NCBI RefSeq assembly: GCF_001570865.1
Contig: NZ_BCSM01000008.1
Span: forward strand, 1-64,000
DNA: 64,000 bases
DNA from: Rothia kristinae NBRC 15354
GTDB lineage: Bacteria; Actinomycetota; Actinomycetes; Actinomycetales; Micrococcaceae
Reading direction: 5' to 3'
Position 1 is the first letter of the stretch, and each line of letters begins with the position of its first letter. The notes under the pieces are model-generated. The model searched no databases. It was given only the letters and a program-made list of their open reading frames with translations, and was not told the DNA's origin. A program made the translations under genes and the position numbers. Below, one piece after another: positions 49,259 to 56,982 of the stretch.

Positions 49259-50950
49259 ATGCAGACTGGAACACCGAGGCAGCCGCGCGTGCACACGTCG
49301 AGCGAGGACTGCGAGGATGTGGACGTCGCCATCATCATGGAATCGACCTACCCCTTCCTGAAGGGCGGGGTCTCGGCGGTGGTGCATGACATCGTCACCA
49401 TGAATCCGGACATCTCCTACGGGATCATCCACATCGCCTGGGACTCCGCCGCCCCGAGCGAGGACCTGTACGGGATGCCGGAGAACGTGCGGTGGGTGCG
49501 GCTGATCCACCTGTCCATGGAGGAGCATGCGCAGGACTTCAAAGCCGCGGGAGCGCGCGCCGTCGGGATGGACCGGGGGCAGCGTCGGCGGGTCTCCGGC
49601 TGGTTCTTCGACGGGATCCGGACGCTGGCGCGCACGGGGGACCCGGAGCCGCTGTGGCGGCTCTACGACGCCGGATTCAACCCGCGCACCCGCACCATGG
49701 AGGCCTGGCGGGTGCTGGGCACGCAGGAGTTCATGACGGCGGTGCGCGAGCGGCTGTCCGGGCTGGGTCTGTCCCTGTCCGAGACGTTCTGGCTGGTGCG
49801 GGACTTCATGTCCATCCTCTATGCGCTGCTGGCCGAGACGATGCCGCGGGCTCGGGTATACCACGCGCACACCACCGGGTACGCGTCGCTGGTCGCGGCG
49901 GCCGCGGCCCGGGACCACGACGCCGCGTTCCTGCTCACCGAGCACAACCTCTACGTGCGCGACACCGTCAACACCCTCCTGGGCCGGAACATGGCCCTGC
50001 CGGTGCGCACCGGGGACTACCGGGACTTCGAGGCGGTCACGCCCGTGCAGCGGGCGTGGATGGCCTGGTGGATCGAGATGGGCCGGTTCTGCTATCCGAG
50101 CACGGATCGCATCACCTACCTGTACCCCAAGGCGCTGGAGGAGGCGCGGGGACTGGATGCTCCGGTGGATGACCCCGGGCGGGTGAGCATCCTGCCCAAC
50201 GGGACGGTGCTCTCCGAGTTCAACGAGCAGTACGCCCTGCGCCTGGAGGAGACGCAGCGGATCGCTGCCCTGACCCCGGAGGGGGCCGCCCGACGCACCT
50301 GGAAGCTGGTGTTCATCGCCCGCGTGGTGCCCATCAAGGGGCTCGCGGACCTGCTGGATGCCCTGCACCTGCTGATCTCCCGCGGGGTGGAGGACTTCAC
50401 CCTGGATGTGCTGGGGCCCACGGATCACGTGCCGGAGTACTACGAGCTGTGCCGGCAGAAGATCGAGGAGCTGCACCTGGAGCGGTGGGTGAGCTTCCGC
50501 GGCACCGTGGACGTGCGGGCGCAGCTGGGCCGTTACGACCTGCTGCTGATGCCCTCCTACAACGAAGGCCAGCCTGTGGTGGCGCTGGAGGCGATGAGCG
50601 CGGGCATCCCCGTGATCGGCTCCGACGTCGGCGGGATGTCCCAGCTGATCGACGACGAGCTGACCCACCCGGACGGTCGCACCTGGCAGGGGTGCGGGGT
50701 GCTCACCCGGCCCGGGGACGCGCCGATGCTGGCCGATGCGGTGGCCGGGGTGATCTCGGATCCGGCGCGGTACGCCCGTCTCGCGGCCAGCGCCCGGGGA
50801 CGCGTGGAGGGATTCTTCCAGCTGTCGGACGTCATGGCCCGGTACAACGACCTCTATCGGGAGCTGGGCGGGTTCCCGTCCGTGGAGCAGCGGGTCCTCT
50901 CCGGTGAGCTCAGCGGCCAGCGGGCCCGCCGGGCCCTGGAGATCCGGTGA
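49259..50950 (+). CDS. GT4 glycosyltransferase of the PelF family
   Basis: A 563-aa cytoplasmic glycosyltransferase. The N-terminal DUF3492-type region reads VDVAIIMESTYPFLKGGVSAVV with LPNGTVLSEFNEQ later. The C-terminal GT4 domain has VFIARVVPIKGLADLL and VSFRGTVDVRAQLGRYDLLL. The donor-binding Glu pair lies in PSYNEGQPVVALEAMSAGIP. PelF polymerises the Pel backbone from UDP-sugars in known systems. ATG at 49259 follows GGGGGACGGAT. It overlaps the next gene by GTGA. Confidence 0.85.
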   Translation: MQTGTPRQPRVHTSSEDCEDVDVAIIMESTYPFLKGGVSAVVHDIVTMNPDISYGIIHIAWDSAAPSEDLYGMPENVRWVRLIHLSMEEHAQDFKAAGARAVGMDRGQRRRVSGWFFDGIRTLARTGDPEPLWRLYDAGFNPRTRTMEAWRVLGTQEFMTAVRERLSGLGLSLSETFWLVRDFMSILYALLAETMPRARVYHAHTTGYASLVAAAAARDHDAAFLLTEHNLYVRDTVNTLLGRNMALPVRTGDYRDFEAVTPVQRAWMAWWIEMGRFCYPSTDRITYLYPKALEEARGLDAPVDDPGRVSILPNGTVLSEFNEQYALRLEETQRIAALTPEGAARRTWKLVFIARVVPIKGLADLLDALHLLISRGVEDFTLDVLGPTDHVPEYYELCRQKIEELHLERWVSFRGTVDVRAQLGRYDLLLMPSYNEGQPVVALEAMSAGIPVIGSDVGGMSQLIDDELTHPDGRTWQGCGVLTRPGDAPMLADAVAGVISDPARYARLAASARGRVEGFFQLSDVMARYNDLYRELGGFPSVEQRVLSGELSGQRARRALEIR

Positions 50951-52140
50951 ACCCGGGGAGGGGGGAGGCGAGGGGCGCGCCCGCCGGCCACCCGGGGCAG
51001 TTCCCTCCGGCCTTCCCTCCGGGGCGGTTCCGCCCCGACGCGGTGGATCCCGGGCCTGGGCCCGGCTCCCGAGCGGCGTGGGTCCGCTACGGCGGCCCGA
51101 TCCCCCGGGAGCAGCTGGAGGCCGCCGTCGGACGCTACGCGGTGGCGATCCTGCAGCCCTGGGAGACGGGGGCCGCCGCGTACCTGCGGGAGCGCAGCCC
51201 GGGGACCCTGCTGCTGAGCTACAAATGCCTGTCCTCGGTTCGCGATTACGAACCGGGCCCGGTCTTCAGCTCCGGGGTCTCCCGCCGGGAGGCCGAAGCC
51301 GAGCGGGAGGGCGCGTGGTTCGCCCGTCGGCGGGATGGCTCGCGCATCCAGTGGAACGGCTACGGCGGGCACTGGCAGATGCGGGTCTGGGACCCGTCCT
51401 ATCGCCGCCGGTGGGTGCGCAACGTGGTCGAGGAGATGCGCGGCTCCCCCTTCCACGGCGTCATGGCGGACAACGACGTGTTCGATGACTACTACGGTCT
51501 GGGCCTGCCCCTGCGCGATGTGGAGACGATGGCGCAGATCCGGGCCGGGGTGCAGACCCTGGTGGAGGAGGCGGGGGTCGCGCTCAACGGGATCGGACGG
51601 CTGCTGGTGCCCAACATCGCCGAGTCGCGGCGGGAGGAGGGGCGGTGGGAGCGGCACAGCGCCTACGGCGGGGGCTTCGAGGAGGTGTGGCTGGGGTGGT
51701 CCCCGGAGGACTTCTTCGACCCGCCCACGGTGCAGGCGCAGATCCCGCCGCTGCGCGGGGACCGGCTGTGCATCGCCCGGGTGCCGGCCGCCGGGCGGGA
51801 GGATGCCGCGCGGCTGCGCTACGCCGTCGCCGCACTGTGGGTCTTCGGCGGGGGCGGGCGCACGGCCGTGACCGCGACCGCCCATGACGACTACTCCGGT
51901 GCGCCGTTCCTGCCGGAGCAGCACTGGGAGCTGGGGGCCGCGGTGGGGCGCGGGCATCGGCGCGATGCCGTGTGGTCCCGCCGCTTCGAACAGGGCTGGG
52001 CCGCCGTGAACTTCCGGGCGGGGGCCCGGCGGGCCAGGGTCCGGGTCCCCGCCGGGCTGGTGGATGCCGCGGGGGAGCCGGCCCCGCGGCGCGTGACCCT
52101 GCACCCGCAGGAGGGGGCGATCTTCCGCCGTCCCCGGTAG
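50947..52140 (+). CDS. Putative glycoside hydrolase (GHL15-like) of the Pel-like locus
   Basis: A 397-aa protein with a TIM-barrel pattern: AWVRYGGPIPREQLE, YAVAILQPWETGAA, TLLLSYKCLSS, GVMADNDVFDDYY, RLLVPNIAES, FEEVWLGW. Acidic residues at strand ends (ADNDVF, FEEVW) suit catalysis. The family resembles hypothetical hydrolases of GHL15 type. There is no signal peptide, odd for a Pel hydrolase. It is translationally coupled to the PelF-like gene and likely trims or cleaves the same polymer. Assignment is by fold pattern, not by a firm motif. Confidence 0.6.
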   Translation: MNPGRGEARGAPAGHPGQFPPAFPPGRFRPDAVDPGPGPGSRAAWVRYGGPIPREQLEAAVGRYAVAILQPWETGAAAYLRERSPGTLLLSYKCLSSVRDYEPGPVFSSGVSRREAEAEREGAWFARRRDGSRIQWNGYGGHWQMRVWDPSYRRRWVRNVVEEMRGSPFHGVMADNDVFDDYYGLGLPLRDVETMAQIRAGVQTLVEEAGVALNGIGRLLVPNIAESRREEGRWERHSAYGGGFEEVWLGWSPEDFFDPPTVQAQIPPLRGDRLCIARVPAAGREDAARLRYAVAALWVFGGGGRTAVTATAHDDYSGAPFLPEQHWELGAAVGRGHRRDAVWSRRFEQGWAAVNFRAGARRARVRVPAGLVDAAGEPAPRRVTLHPQEGAIFRRPR

Positions 52141-52228
52141 GGTGGCTGTGATGGGCGGCACGCCGTGGGCGGGCTCGCCTGCCGCCCCGGCAGCGCCGTC
52201 GGGGCGAGCCGCTGGAAGGAGCCCCACC

Positions 52229-53188
52229 GTGACCGAATCCGCCGCCGCACCCTCAGCCCGCGCTGCTGACGCGCTTGGCCCGCCCTCGCCCTACCGGGCG
52301 GACCTGCTGGCCGGGCAGCGCATCCTGCTCACCGGCGGCGGCACCGGCCTGGGCCGCGGTGTGGCCGAGCAGCTGGCCGCACACGGCGCGCACGTGCAGA
52401 TCTGGGGCCGCCGGGAGTCCGTGCTGGCCGACGCCGCGGAGCAGATCACCCGGGGGATCGCGGACCGGCCGCACCCCGGCGTCGTGACCTTCCGATCTGT
52501 GGATGTGCGGGATGCCGAGGCCGTGGAGGCCGCGGTGCAGCGGATCTGGGAGGAGCACGGTCCGCTGACCGGGGCGATCAACAACGCCGCCGGGAACTTC
52601 ATCTCCCCCACGGAGAAGCTCTCCCCCCGCGGCTTCGCGGCGATCACGGACACCGTGATGAAGGGCTCCTACCATGTGACCCACGCCGTCGGGCGCCGGT
52701 GGATCGAGCAGGGGCTGCCCGGGACCGTCCTGTCCACCCTGGTCTCCTGGGTGCACACCGGCTCGGCCTTCGTGGTTCCCAGCGCGATGGCGAAGTCCGC
52801 GGTGCTCGCGATGACCAGGTCCCTGGCGGTGGAGTGGGCCCGGCACGGGATCCGCCTGAACGCCGTCTCCCCGGGGGCCATCCCCACCGAGTACACCTCC
52901 GTGGTGCTGGGCTCGGGGCGGCGGGTGCGCGGGGACATGACGGATCTGGACGCCGTGCCGGCCGGGCGCGCGGGCACCGTGGCGGAGTTGGCGAATCTGG
53001 TGATCTTCCTGCTGTCCGACGCCTGCGAGTACCTGACGGGGCAGAACATCGTCATGGACGGGGCGCAGATGCTCGCCGGGCCCTCCACCTTCTCCCCGCT
53101 GACGGCCCTGTCCGAGGCCGACTGGGCGGAGATCGCCGCGCAGGGCAAGGCCGCGGCCGCCGCGTCCAGATGCCAGCGCGAGGGCTGA
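52229..53188 (+). CDS. Short-chain dehydrogenase/reductase, 2,4-dienoyl-CoA reductase-like
   Basis: A 319-aa SDR. The NAD(P) motif is LLTGGGTGLGRGVAEQL. NNAAGNFISPTEKLSPRGF is typical of dienoyl-CoA reductases. Where classical SDRs have Tyr-x3-Lys this protein reads VVPSAMAKSAVLAMTRSLAVEW, keeping the Lys but with Ser in place of Tyr, as in that subgroup. GGAAGGAGCCCCACC precedes the GTG at 52229. Two crotonase-fold genes follow on the same strand, so it acts in acyl-CoA breakdown. Confidence 0.82.
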   Translation: MTESAAAPSARAADALGPPSPYRADLLAGQRILLTGGGTGLGRGVAEQLAAHGAHVQIWGRRESVLADAAEQITRGIADRPHPGVVTFRSVDVRDAEAVEAAVQRIWEEHGPLTGAINNAAGNFISPTEKLSPRGFAAITDTVMKGSYHVTHAVGRRWIEQGLPGTVLSTLVSWVHTGSAFVVPSAMAKSAVLAMTRSLAVEWARHGIRLNAVSPGAIPTEYTSVVLGSGRRVRGDMTDLDAVPAGRAGTVAELANLVIFLLSDACEYLTGQNIVMDGAQMLAGPSTFSPLTALSEADWAEIAAQGKAAAAASRCQREG

Positions 53189-53248
53189 GCGGCCGCGCCT
53201 CGAACCATCCACCACCGCACAGAGCATCGGGAAGGGAAACCGCAGTCG

Positions 53249-54373
53249 ATGAGCACCACCGCACCTGCAAGCGCACCGGAGACCGAGCCCACCGTCCTCG
53301 TCGAGACCCGGGGGCATCTGGGGATCATCACCCTGAACCGGCCGCGCGCCGTCAACGCGATGGACACGGAGATGGTGCGCCGCACCGACGCCGCCCTGGA
53401 CGCCTTCGCCCGGGATGATGCGGTGCGCGCGGTGCTGCTGCGCGGGGCGGGGGAGCGCGGATTGTGCGCGGGCGGGGACATCCGGGCCCTGCACCGGGCG
53501 TGCACCGAGGACCCGGAGCAGGGCTTCGCGTTCTTCCGCGCCGAGTACGCCCTGGACCTGCGCATCGCCGAGCACCCGCAGCCGGTGGTGGCGTTCATGA
53601 GCGGGCTGGTGCTCGGCGGCGGCGTCGGGGTGTCCGCGCCCGCGCAGGTGCGGGTGGTCACCGAGACCACGCGGATCGGGATGCCGGAGACCGGAATCGG
53701 CTTCTCCCCGGACGTGGCCGGCAGCTGGCATCTGGGCCAGGCGCCGGGGCGCACGGGGGAGCTGTTCGCCCTGACCGGGCGGCACGGGGACGCCGCGGAC
53801 GCACTGTACCTCGGGCTGGCCGATGCGTACGTGCCGGAGGAGAGGCTGGCGGAGCTGGCCCGCGCGCTGGAGTCGGTGGCGGATCCGGAGCGGGTGGCCG
53901 ACGTCGTCGAGGGCTTCGCCGTCGAGCCGCCGGTCTCCGGGCTGGAGGAGGCCCGGGTGTGGGTGGACGAGGTCTTCGCCGGGGAGACCGTGGAGCAGAT
54001 CCGGGACGGGCTGATCCGCCGGGTGGAGCAGGTGCCGGAGGATGAGCTGGCGGCCCAGGCGCTCGCGGCGATCCGCCGCAACAGCCCCACCGGGATGAAG
54101 ACGGCCCTGGAGGCGCTGCGCCGGGCCCGGGAGATGAGCATCGCGGCGACCCTGGACCAGGATTTCCGCACCAGCGGGCACGCGATCCTGGGCCACGACA
54201 TGGCCGAGGGCATCCGCGCCCAGGTGGTGGACAAGGACAGGAACCCCCGGTGGGAGCCGGCCACCCTGGAGGAGGTCACCCGGGAGGCGGTGCTGGGGTT
54301 CTTCGCCCCGGTGCCGGGCCAGGCGGATCTGGGGCTGGAGGAGGCCCCGGAGGAGCCGGCCGAGGGAGCCTGA
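53249..54373 (+). CDS. 3-hydroxyisobutyryl-CoA hydrolase-type crotonase-fold enzyme
   Basis: A 374-aa protein. The crotonase core has LNRPRAVNAMDTEMV, LCAGGDIRALHRA (oxyanion hole), SGLVLGGGVGVSAPAQVRV and MPETGIGFSPDVAGSWHL. The Glu in PETGIG and the extra C-terminal helical part (SPTGMKTALEALRRARE) distinguish 3-hydroxyisobutyryl-CoA hydrolases of valine degradation from simple enoyl-CoA hydratases. It lies 60 nt after the SDR and 67 nt before another crotonase gene, consistent with one catabolic operon. Confidence 0.88.
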   Translation: MSTTAPASAPETEPTVLVETRGHLGIITLNRPRAVNAMDTEMVRRTDAALDAFARDDAVRAVLLRGAGERGLCAGGDIRALHRACTEDPEQGFAFFRAEYALDLRIAEHPQPVVAFMSGLVLGGGVGVSAPAQVRVVTETTRIGMPETGIGFSPDVAGSWHLGQAPGRTGELFALTGRHGDAADALYLGLADAYVPEERLAELARALESVADPERVADVVEGFAVEPPVSGLEEARVWVDEVFAGETVEQIRDGLIRRVEQVPEDELAAQALAAIRRNSPTGMKTALEALRRAREMSIAATLDQDFRTSGHAILGHDMAEGIRAQVVDKDRNPRWEPATLEEVTREAVLGFFAPVPGQADLGLEEAPEEPAEGA

Positions 54374-54440
54374 GGGTCGGTGAGGCGGGCCCGGTGAGCC
54401 GCCGGGCCACGGCGGCGCCGCGACGGAGGAGGAACCCGAG

Positions 54441-55253
54441 ATGAGCGAGGAGCGGGAGATGAGCGGGGAACGGGAACAGCAGGCGGAGCCGGTGGTGCCG
54501 ACCGAGGTGCGCGACGGCGTCGGGCTGCTGCGGCTGAACCGGCCGAAGGCGCTGAACGCGCTGAACGCCGAGGTGATGGACGCGGTGGTGGAGGCCGCCG
54601 AGGCGTGGGAGGCGGACCCGCAGGTGCGGGTGATCGTGCTGACCGGGTCGGAGAAGGCCTTCGCCGCCGGGGCGGACATCAAGGAGATGGCGGGCAGGAG
54701 CTACCCGGAGATGCTGGCCGCGGACTGGTTCTCCCGGTGGCGGCGCTTCGCCGGGGTGCGTCTGCCGGTGGTGGCCGCGGTGAACGGCTACGCCCTGGGC
54801 GGCGGGTGCGAGCTGGCGATGATGTGCGACATCCTGGTGGCCGGGGAAGGCGCGCGGTTCGGGCAGCCGGAGATCACCCTGGGCGTGATCCCGGGGATGG
54901 GCGGCTCCCAGCGGCTGACCCGCGCGGTGGGCAAGGCCAAGGCCATGGACATGGTGCTGACCGGCCGGATGATGGACGCGGCGGAGGCGGAGCGGGCCGG
55001 TCTGGTCTCCCGCCTGGTGCCCGACGACGCCGTCCTGGACACCGCCCTCGAGGTGGCCCGGACGATCGCGGCCCAGTCCCGCCCGGCGACGATGATCGCC
55101 AAGGAAGCGGTGGCCGCGGCCTTCGAGATGCCCCTGGAACAGGGCCTGCTCTTCGAGCGCCGGGCCTTCCACGCGCTGTTCTCCACCCGGGACCAGAAGG
55201 AGGGCATGGCCGCCTTCGCCGAGAAGCGCAAGCCCCGCTTCGAGGACCGGTGA
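54441..55253 (+). CDS. Enoyl-CoA hydratase
   Basis: A 270-aa crotonase. Motifs are [50 protein letters not shown] with the first catalytic Glu and [19 protein letters not shown] with the second. Both are present, so it should hydrate 2-enoyl-CoA. The conserved tail [21 protein letters not shown] is intact. A second in-frame ATG six codons in is possible. It closes the SDR-hydrolase-hydratase operon; a long tract of hairpin repeats follows. Confidence 0.92.
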   Translation: MSEEREMSGEREQQAEPVVPTEVRDGVGLLRLNRPKALNALNAEVMDAVVEAAEAWEADPQVRVIVLTGSEKAFAAGADIKEMAGRSYPEMLAADWFSRWRRFAGVRLPVVAAVNGYALGGGCELAMMCDILVAGEGARFGQPEITLGVIPGMGGSQRLTRAVGKAKAMDMVLTGRMMDAAEAERAGLVSRLVPDDAVLDTALEVARTIAAQSRPATMIAKEAVAAAFEMPLEQGLLFERRAFHALFSTRDQKEGMAAFAEKRKPRFEDR

Positions 55254-55756
55254 CCGGGGCGGGGGTGGTCCGGATAGGACGGGCCGGTCCGGGCCGCCCG
55301 TCCGCCGACGCCGACCCGGCGCATTCGTTCCCTCTTGCGGCCACCACTTCGCTGACTCGGCGCATCCGTTCCCAGATTTCGTGTTTCCGGGAACGGATGC
55401 GCCGTCTCGCGGAGGGCCGGGTACGAGAGCGCCGTCTCGCGTCCGGACGGGCCTCATCCCCCATCCCCCTCACCGACCCGGCGCATTCGTTCCCACCCGG
55501 GAGCACCCCTTTTGCTGACCCGGCGTTTTCGTTCCCGGATTCCGCGTTTTCGGGAACGGATGCGCCGCCTCGCGGAAGGGGCTGGGAACGGATGCGCCGG
55601 GTCGCGGAGGGCGGCGGCGTCGGTACGGGGGGGGGCATCGGGGTGACCGTGCGGTTTCGACGGGTGGCGCGGGGTGCCGCATAGGTGAACGTCATCCGGA
55701 ACACACCGGTTGCTAGTGTGGGGGCCTAGCCCCCCGATGAATCGAGGAGAGCCAAG
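55254..55756. other. 503-bp intergenic tract dominated by family B hairpin repeats
   Basis: No gene is supported. Family B units fill most of the tract. The end holds the promoter region of the small membrane protein gene, with TTGCTAGTGTGGGGGCCTAG near 55709-55729 as a possible -10 region and GAGGAGAGCC before the ATG. Confidence 0.6.
55312..55610. repeat. Inverted repeat family B, locus 4 (tandem cluster)
   Basis: At least four partial or full units lie head to tail. Forward arms are CGACCCGGCGCATTCGTTCC (55312), CTGACTCGGCGCATCCGTTC (55352), CCGACCCGGCGCATTCGTTC (55473) and CTGACCCGGCGTTTTCGTTC (55515). Reverse arms are CGGGAACGGATGCGCCGTCT (55389), CGGGAACGGATGCGCCGCCT (55551) and GGGAACGGATGCGCCGGGTC (55584). 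It is the densest copy of the family in the window. Confidence 0.85.
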
Positions 55757-55993
55757 ATGTCCGCAGAATCCCGCCGTCACCACAGCGACGAAGGCCACCG
55801 GCCACCGCAGGAGACCCCGCGCGAGAACGCCGGGCACAACGCCTACGACTTCCTGGACGGGTCCAGCGGCAGCGAGTTCATGACCGGGCCCAACGTGCAG
55901 CGTCGGGAGTCCGAAGGCCGCGGGGCGCTGTTCGGCACGATCGCGGTGCTGGTGCTCGCGGTCGTCGTCGTACTGGTGCTCATCCTCCGCTGA
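55757..55993 (+). CDS. Small single-pass membrane protein, unknown function
   Basis: A 78-aa protein. The first 50 residues are polar (MSAESRRHHSDEGHRPPQE, NAYDFLDGSSGSEF). The last 22 form one hydrophobic helix (LFGTIAVLVLAVVVVLVLIL) ending in Arg. A clear GAGGAGAGCC ribosome site and normal codon use support it as a real gene. No family is recognised. It stands alone between two repeat-rich spacers. Confidence 0.65.
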   Translation: MSAESRRHHSDEGHRPPQETPRENAGHNAYDFLDGSSGSEFMTGPNVQRRESEGRGALFGTIAVLVLAVVVVLVLILR

Positions 55994-56010
55994 TCCCGCC
56001 CCCGAGCGTC

Positions 56011-56064
56011 GAGTCATCACTTTCGACCGAAAAACCGCGGATTTCCGGTCGAAAGTGATGACTC
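56011..56064. repeat. 19-bp inverted repeat (family D) after the small membrane protein gene
   Basis: GAGTCATCACTTTCGACCG (56011-56029) pairs perfectly with CGGTCGAAAGTGATGACTC (56046-56064). A third, partial arm CGAAAGTGATGACTCGG follows at 56080-56096. It starts 18 nt after the stop and may act as terminator. Confidence 0.8.
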
Positions 56065-56128
56065 GCGGAGCCTGCCTCGACGAAAGTGATGACTCGGCGC
56101 GGACGTTCTCTCCCGCGGCACCTCCCTC

Positions 56129-56222
56129 GCCGACCCGGCGCATTCGTTCCCGGATTCCATGTTTTTGGGAACGAGAGCGCCGTCTCGCGGGAAGGGGCGG
56201 GAACGGATGCGCCGTCTCGCGG
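56129..56222. repeat. Inverted repeat family B, locus 5
   Basis: CGCCGACCCGGCGCATTCGT is the forward arm. GGGAACGAGAGCGCCGTCTC and GGGAACGGATGCGCCGTCTC are two reverse arms, separated by GCGGGAAGGGGC. It lies upstream of the iron box. Confidence 0.8.
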
Positions 56223-56303
56223 GAGGCCGGAGGCGTCAGAGGCAGGGGAAGGGTCGCACGGGGCGCGGCACCCTCCCCTCAGCTCCGACACTTCGTCAGT
56301 AAG

Positions 56304-56322
56304 TTAGGCAAGGCTGGCCTAA
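56304..56322 (+). promoter_or_regulatory. DtxR/IdeR-type iron box
   Basis: TTAGGCAAGGCTGGCCTAA matches the actinobacterial iron-box consensus TTAGGTTAGGCTAACCTAA at 15 of 19 positions and keeps the TTAGG...CCTAA arms. It lies 55 nt upstream of the SIP-like gene, so that gene is probably repressed when iron is plentiful. Confidence 0.75.
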
Positions 56323-56376
56323 GCGTGAGGTTCGCACTACCGTTGCGGTGTGATGTCCCCGTCGATGAGGAACCCC

Positions 56377-56772
56377 ATGCAGCATGAGGCACCGGTCCTG
56401 CTGGCCGGCAACCGCTCCGACATCGACCTCATGGCGGAGCTGATCCGCCAGCTGCCGCCGTGGGTGCACGGGCAGGTGCTCGTGGAGGTCCGGGAACCCG
56501 CCCACATCGAGGAGCTCGAGGTCCCCGCCGGACTCGCCGTGCACTGGCTCGTGCGGGAAAGCGCCCAGAGCCCGACGCCGCAGCCCGGCGCCAGACTCAT
56601 CGACGCCGTGACCGCCTGGGTCGCCGAATGGGTCCCCGCCGAGGGATCCGACGACCCCGGCCCCGAGCTGATCTGGGTGGGCGGCAGCGACTGGCCCGAG
56701 GTCACCGGCCTGTGCCAGGACCTGATCCACCGCCACACCCGGCTGCACCTGCACCACGCCGACGTGTTCTGA
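56377..56772 (+). CDS. Small SIP-like protein under an iron box
   Basis: About 131 aa. The start VLLAGNRSDIDLMAELIRQL and the segment WVHGQVLVEV resemble the C-terminal NAD(P)-binding part of siderophore-interacting proteins, as does ELIWVGGSDWPEV later. The FAD-binding N-terminal barrel of that family is absent, so this is about half the usual length. ATG at 56377 follows GATGAGGAACCCC; upstream in-frame starts are possible. The iron box and this fold point to a role in iron release from siderophores, perhaps with a separate flavin subunit. Confidence 0.65.
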   Translation: MQHEAPVLLAGNRSDIDLMAELIRQLPPWVHGQVLVEVREPAHIEELEVPAGLAVHWLVRESAQSPTPQPGARLIDAVTAWVAEWVPAEGSDDPGPELIWVGGSDWPEVTGLCQDLIHRHTRLHLHHADVF

Positions 56773-56982
56773 CCGGCAGCCCCAGGTGATCCGCAGGCCC
56801 CTTCCACCCGGAACCCGGACCCCGGAATCAGGAACCAGGACCCGGAACCCGCCCCCACCCCGCCTCCAGACCCCCACCACCAGCCCCGACGGCACCCCGG
56901 GCCCGCGCGCCGTCGCCGCCGACGCTGCGGCCCACGCCCGAAACCACCCCCAACCCACCACCCCCGAACGAAGGAGTTCGCC

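Noticed and set aside
55312-55610. CRISPR array
   Set aside because: The repeats are palindromic units in both orientations with irregular spacing and no unique spacers, and no cas genes are present.
56773-56982. A short coding gene in the C-rich stretch before the flavoprotein gene
   Set aside because: The frame is Pro/Arg/Thr-rich and comes from a skewed C-rich run (ACCCCCACC-type), with no ribosome site or similarity.
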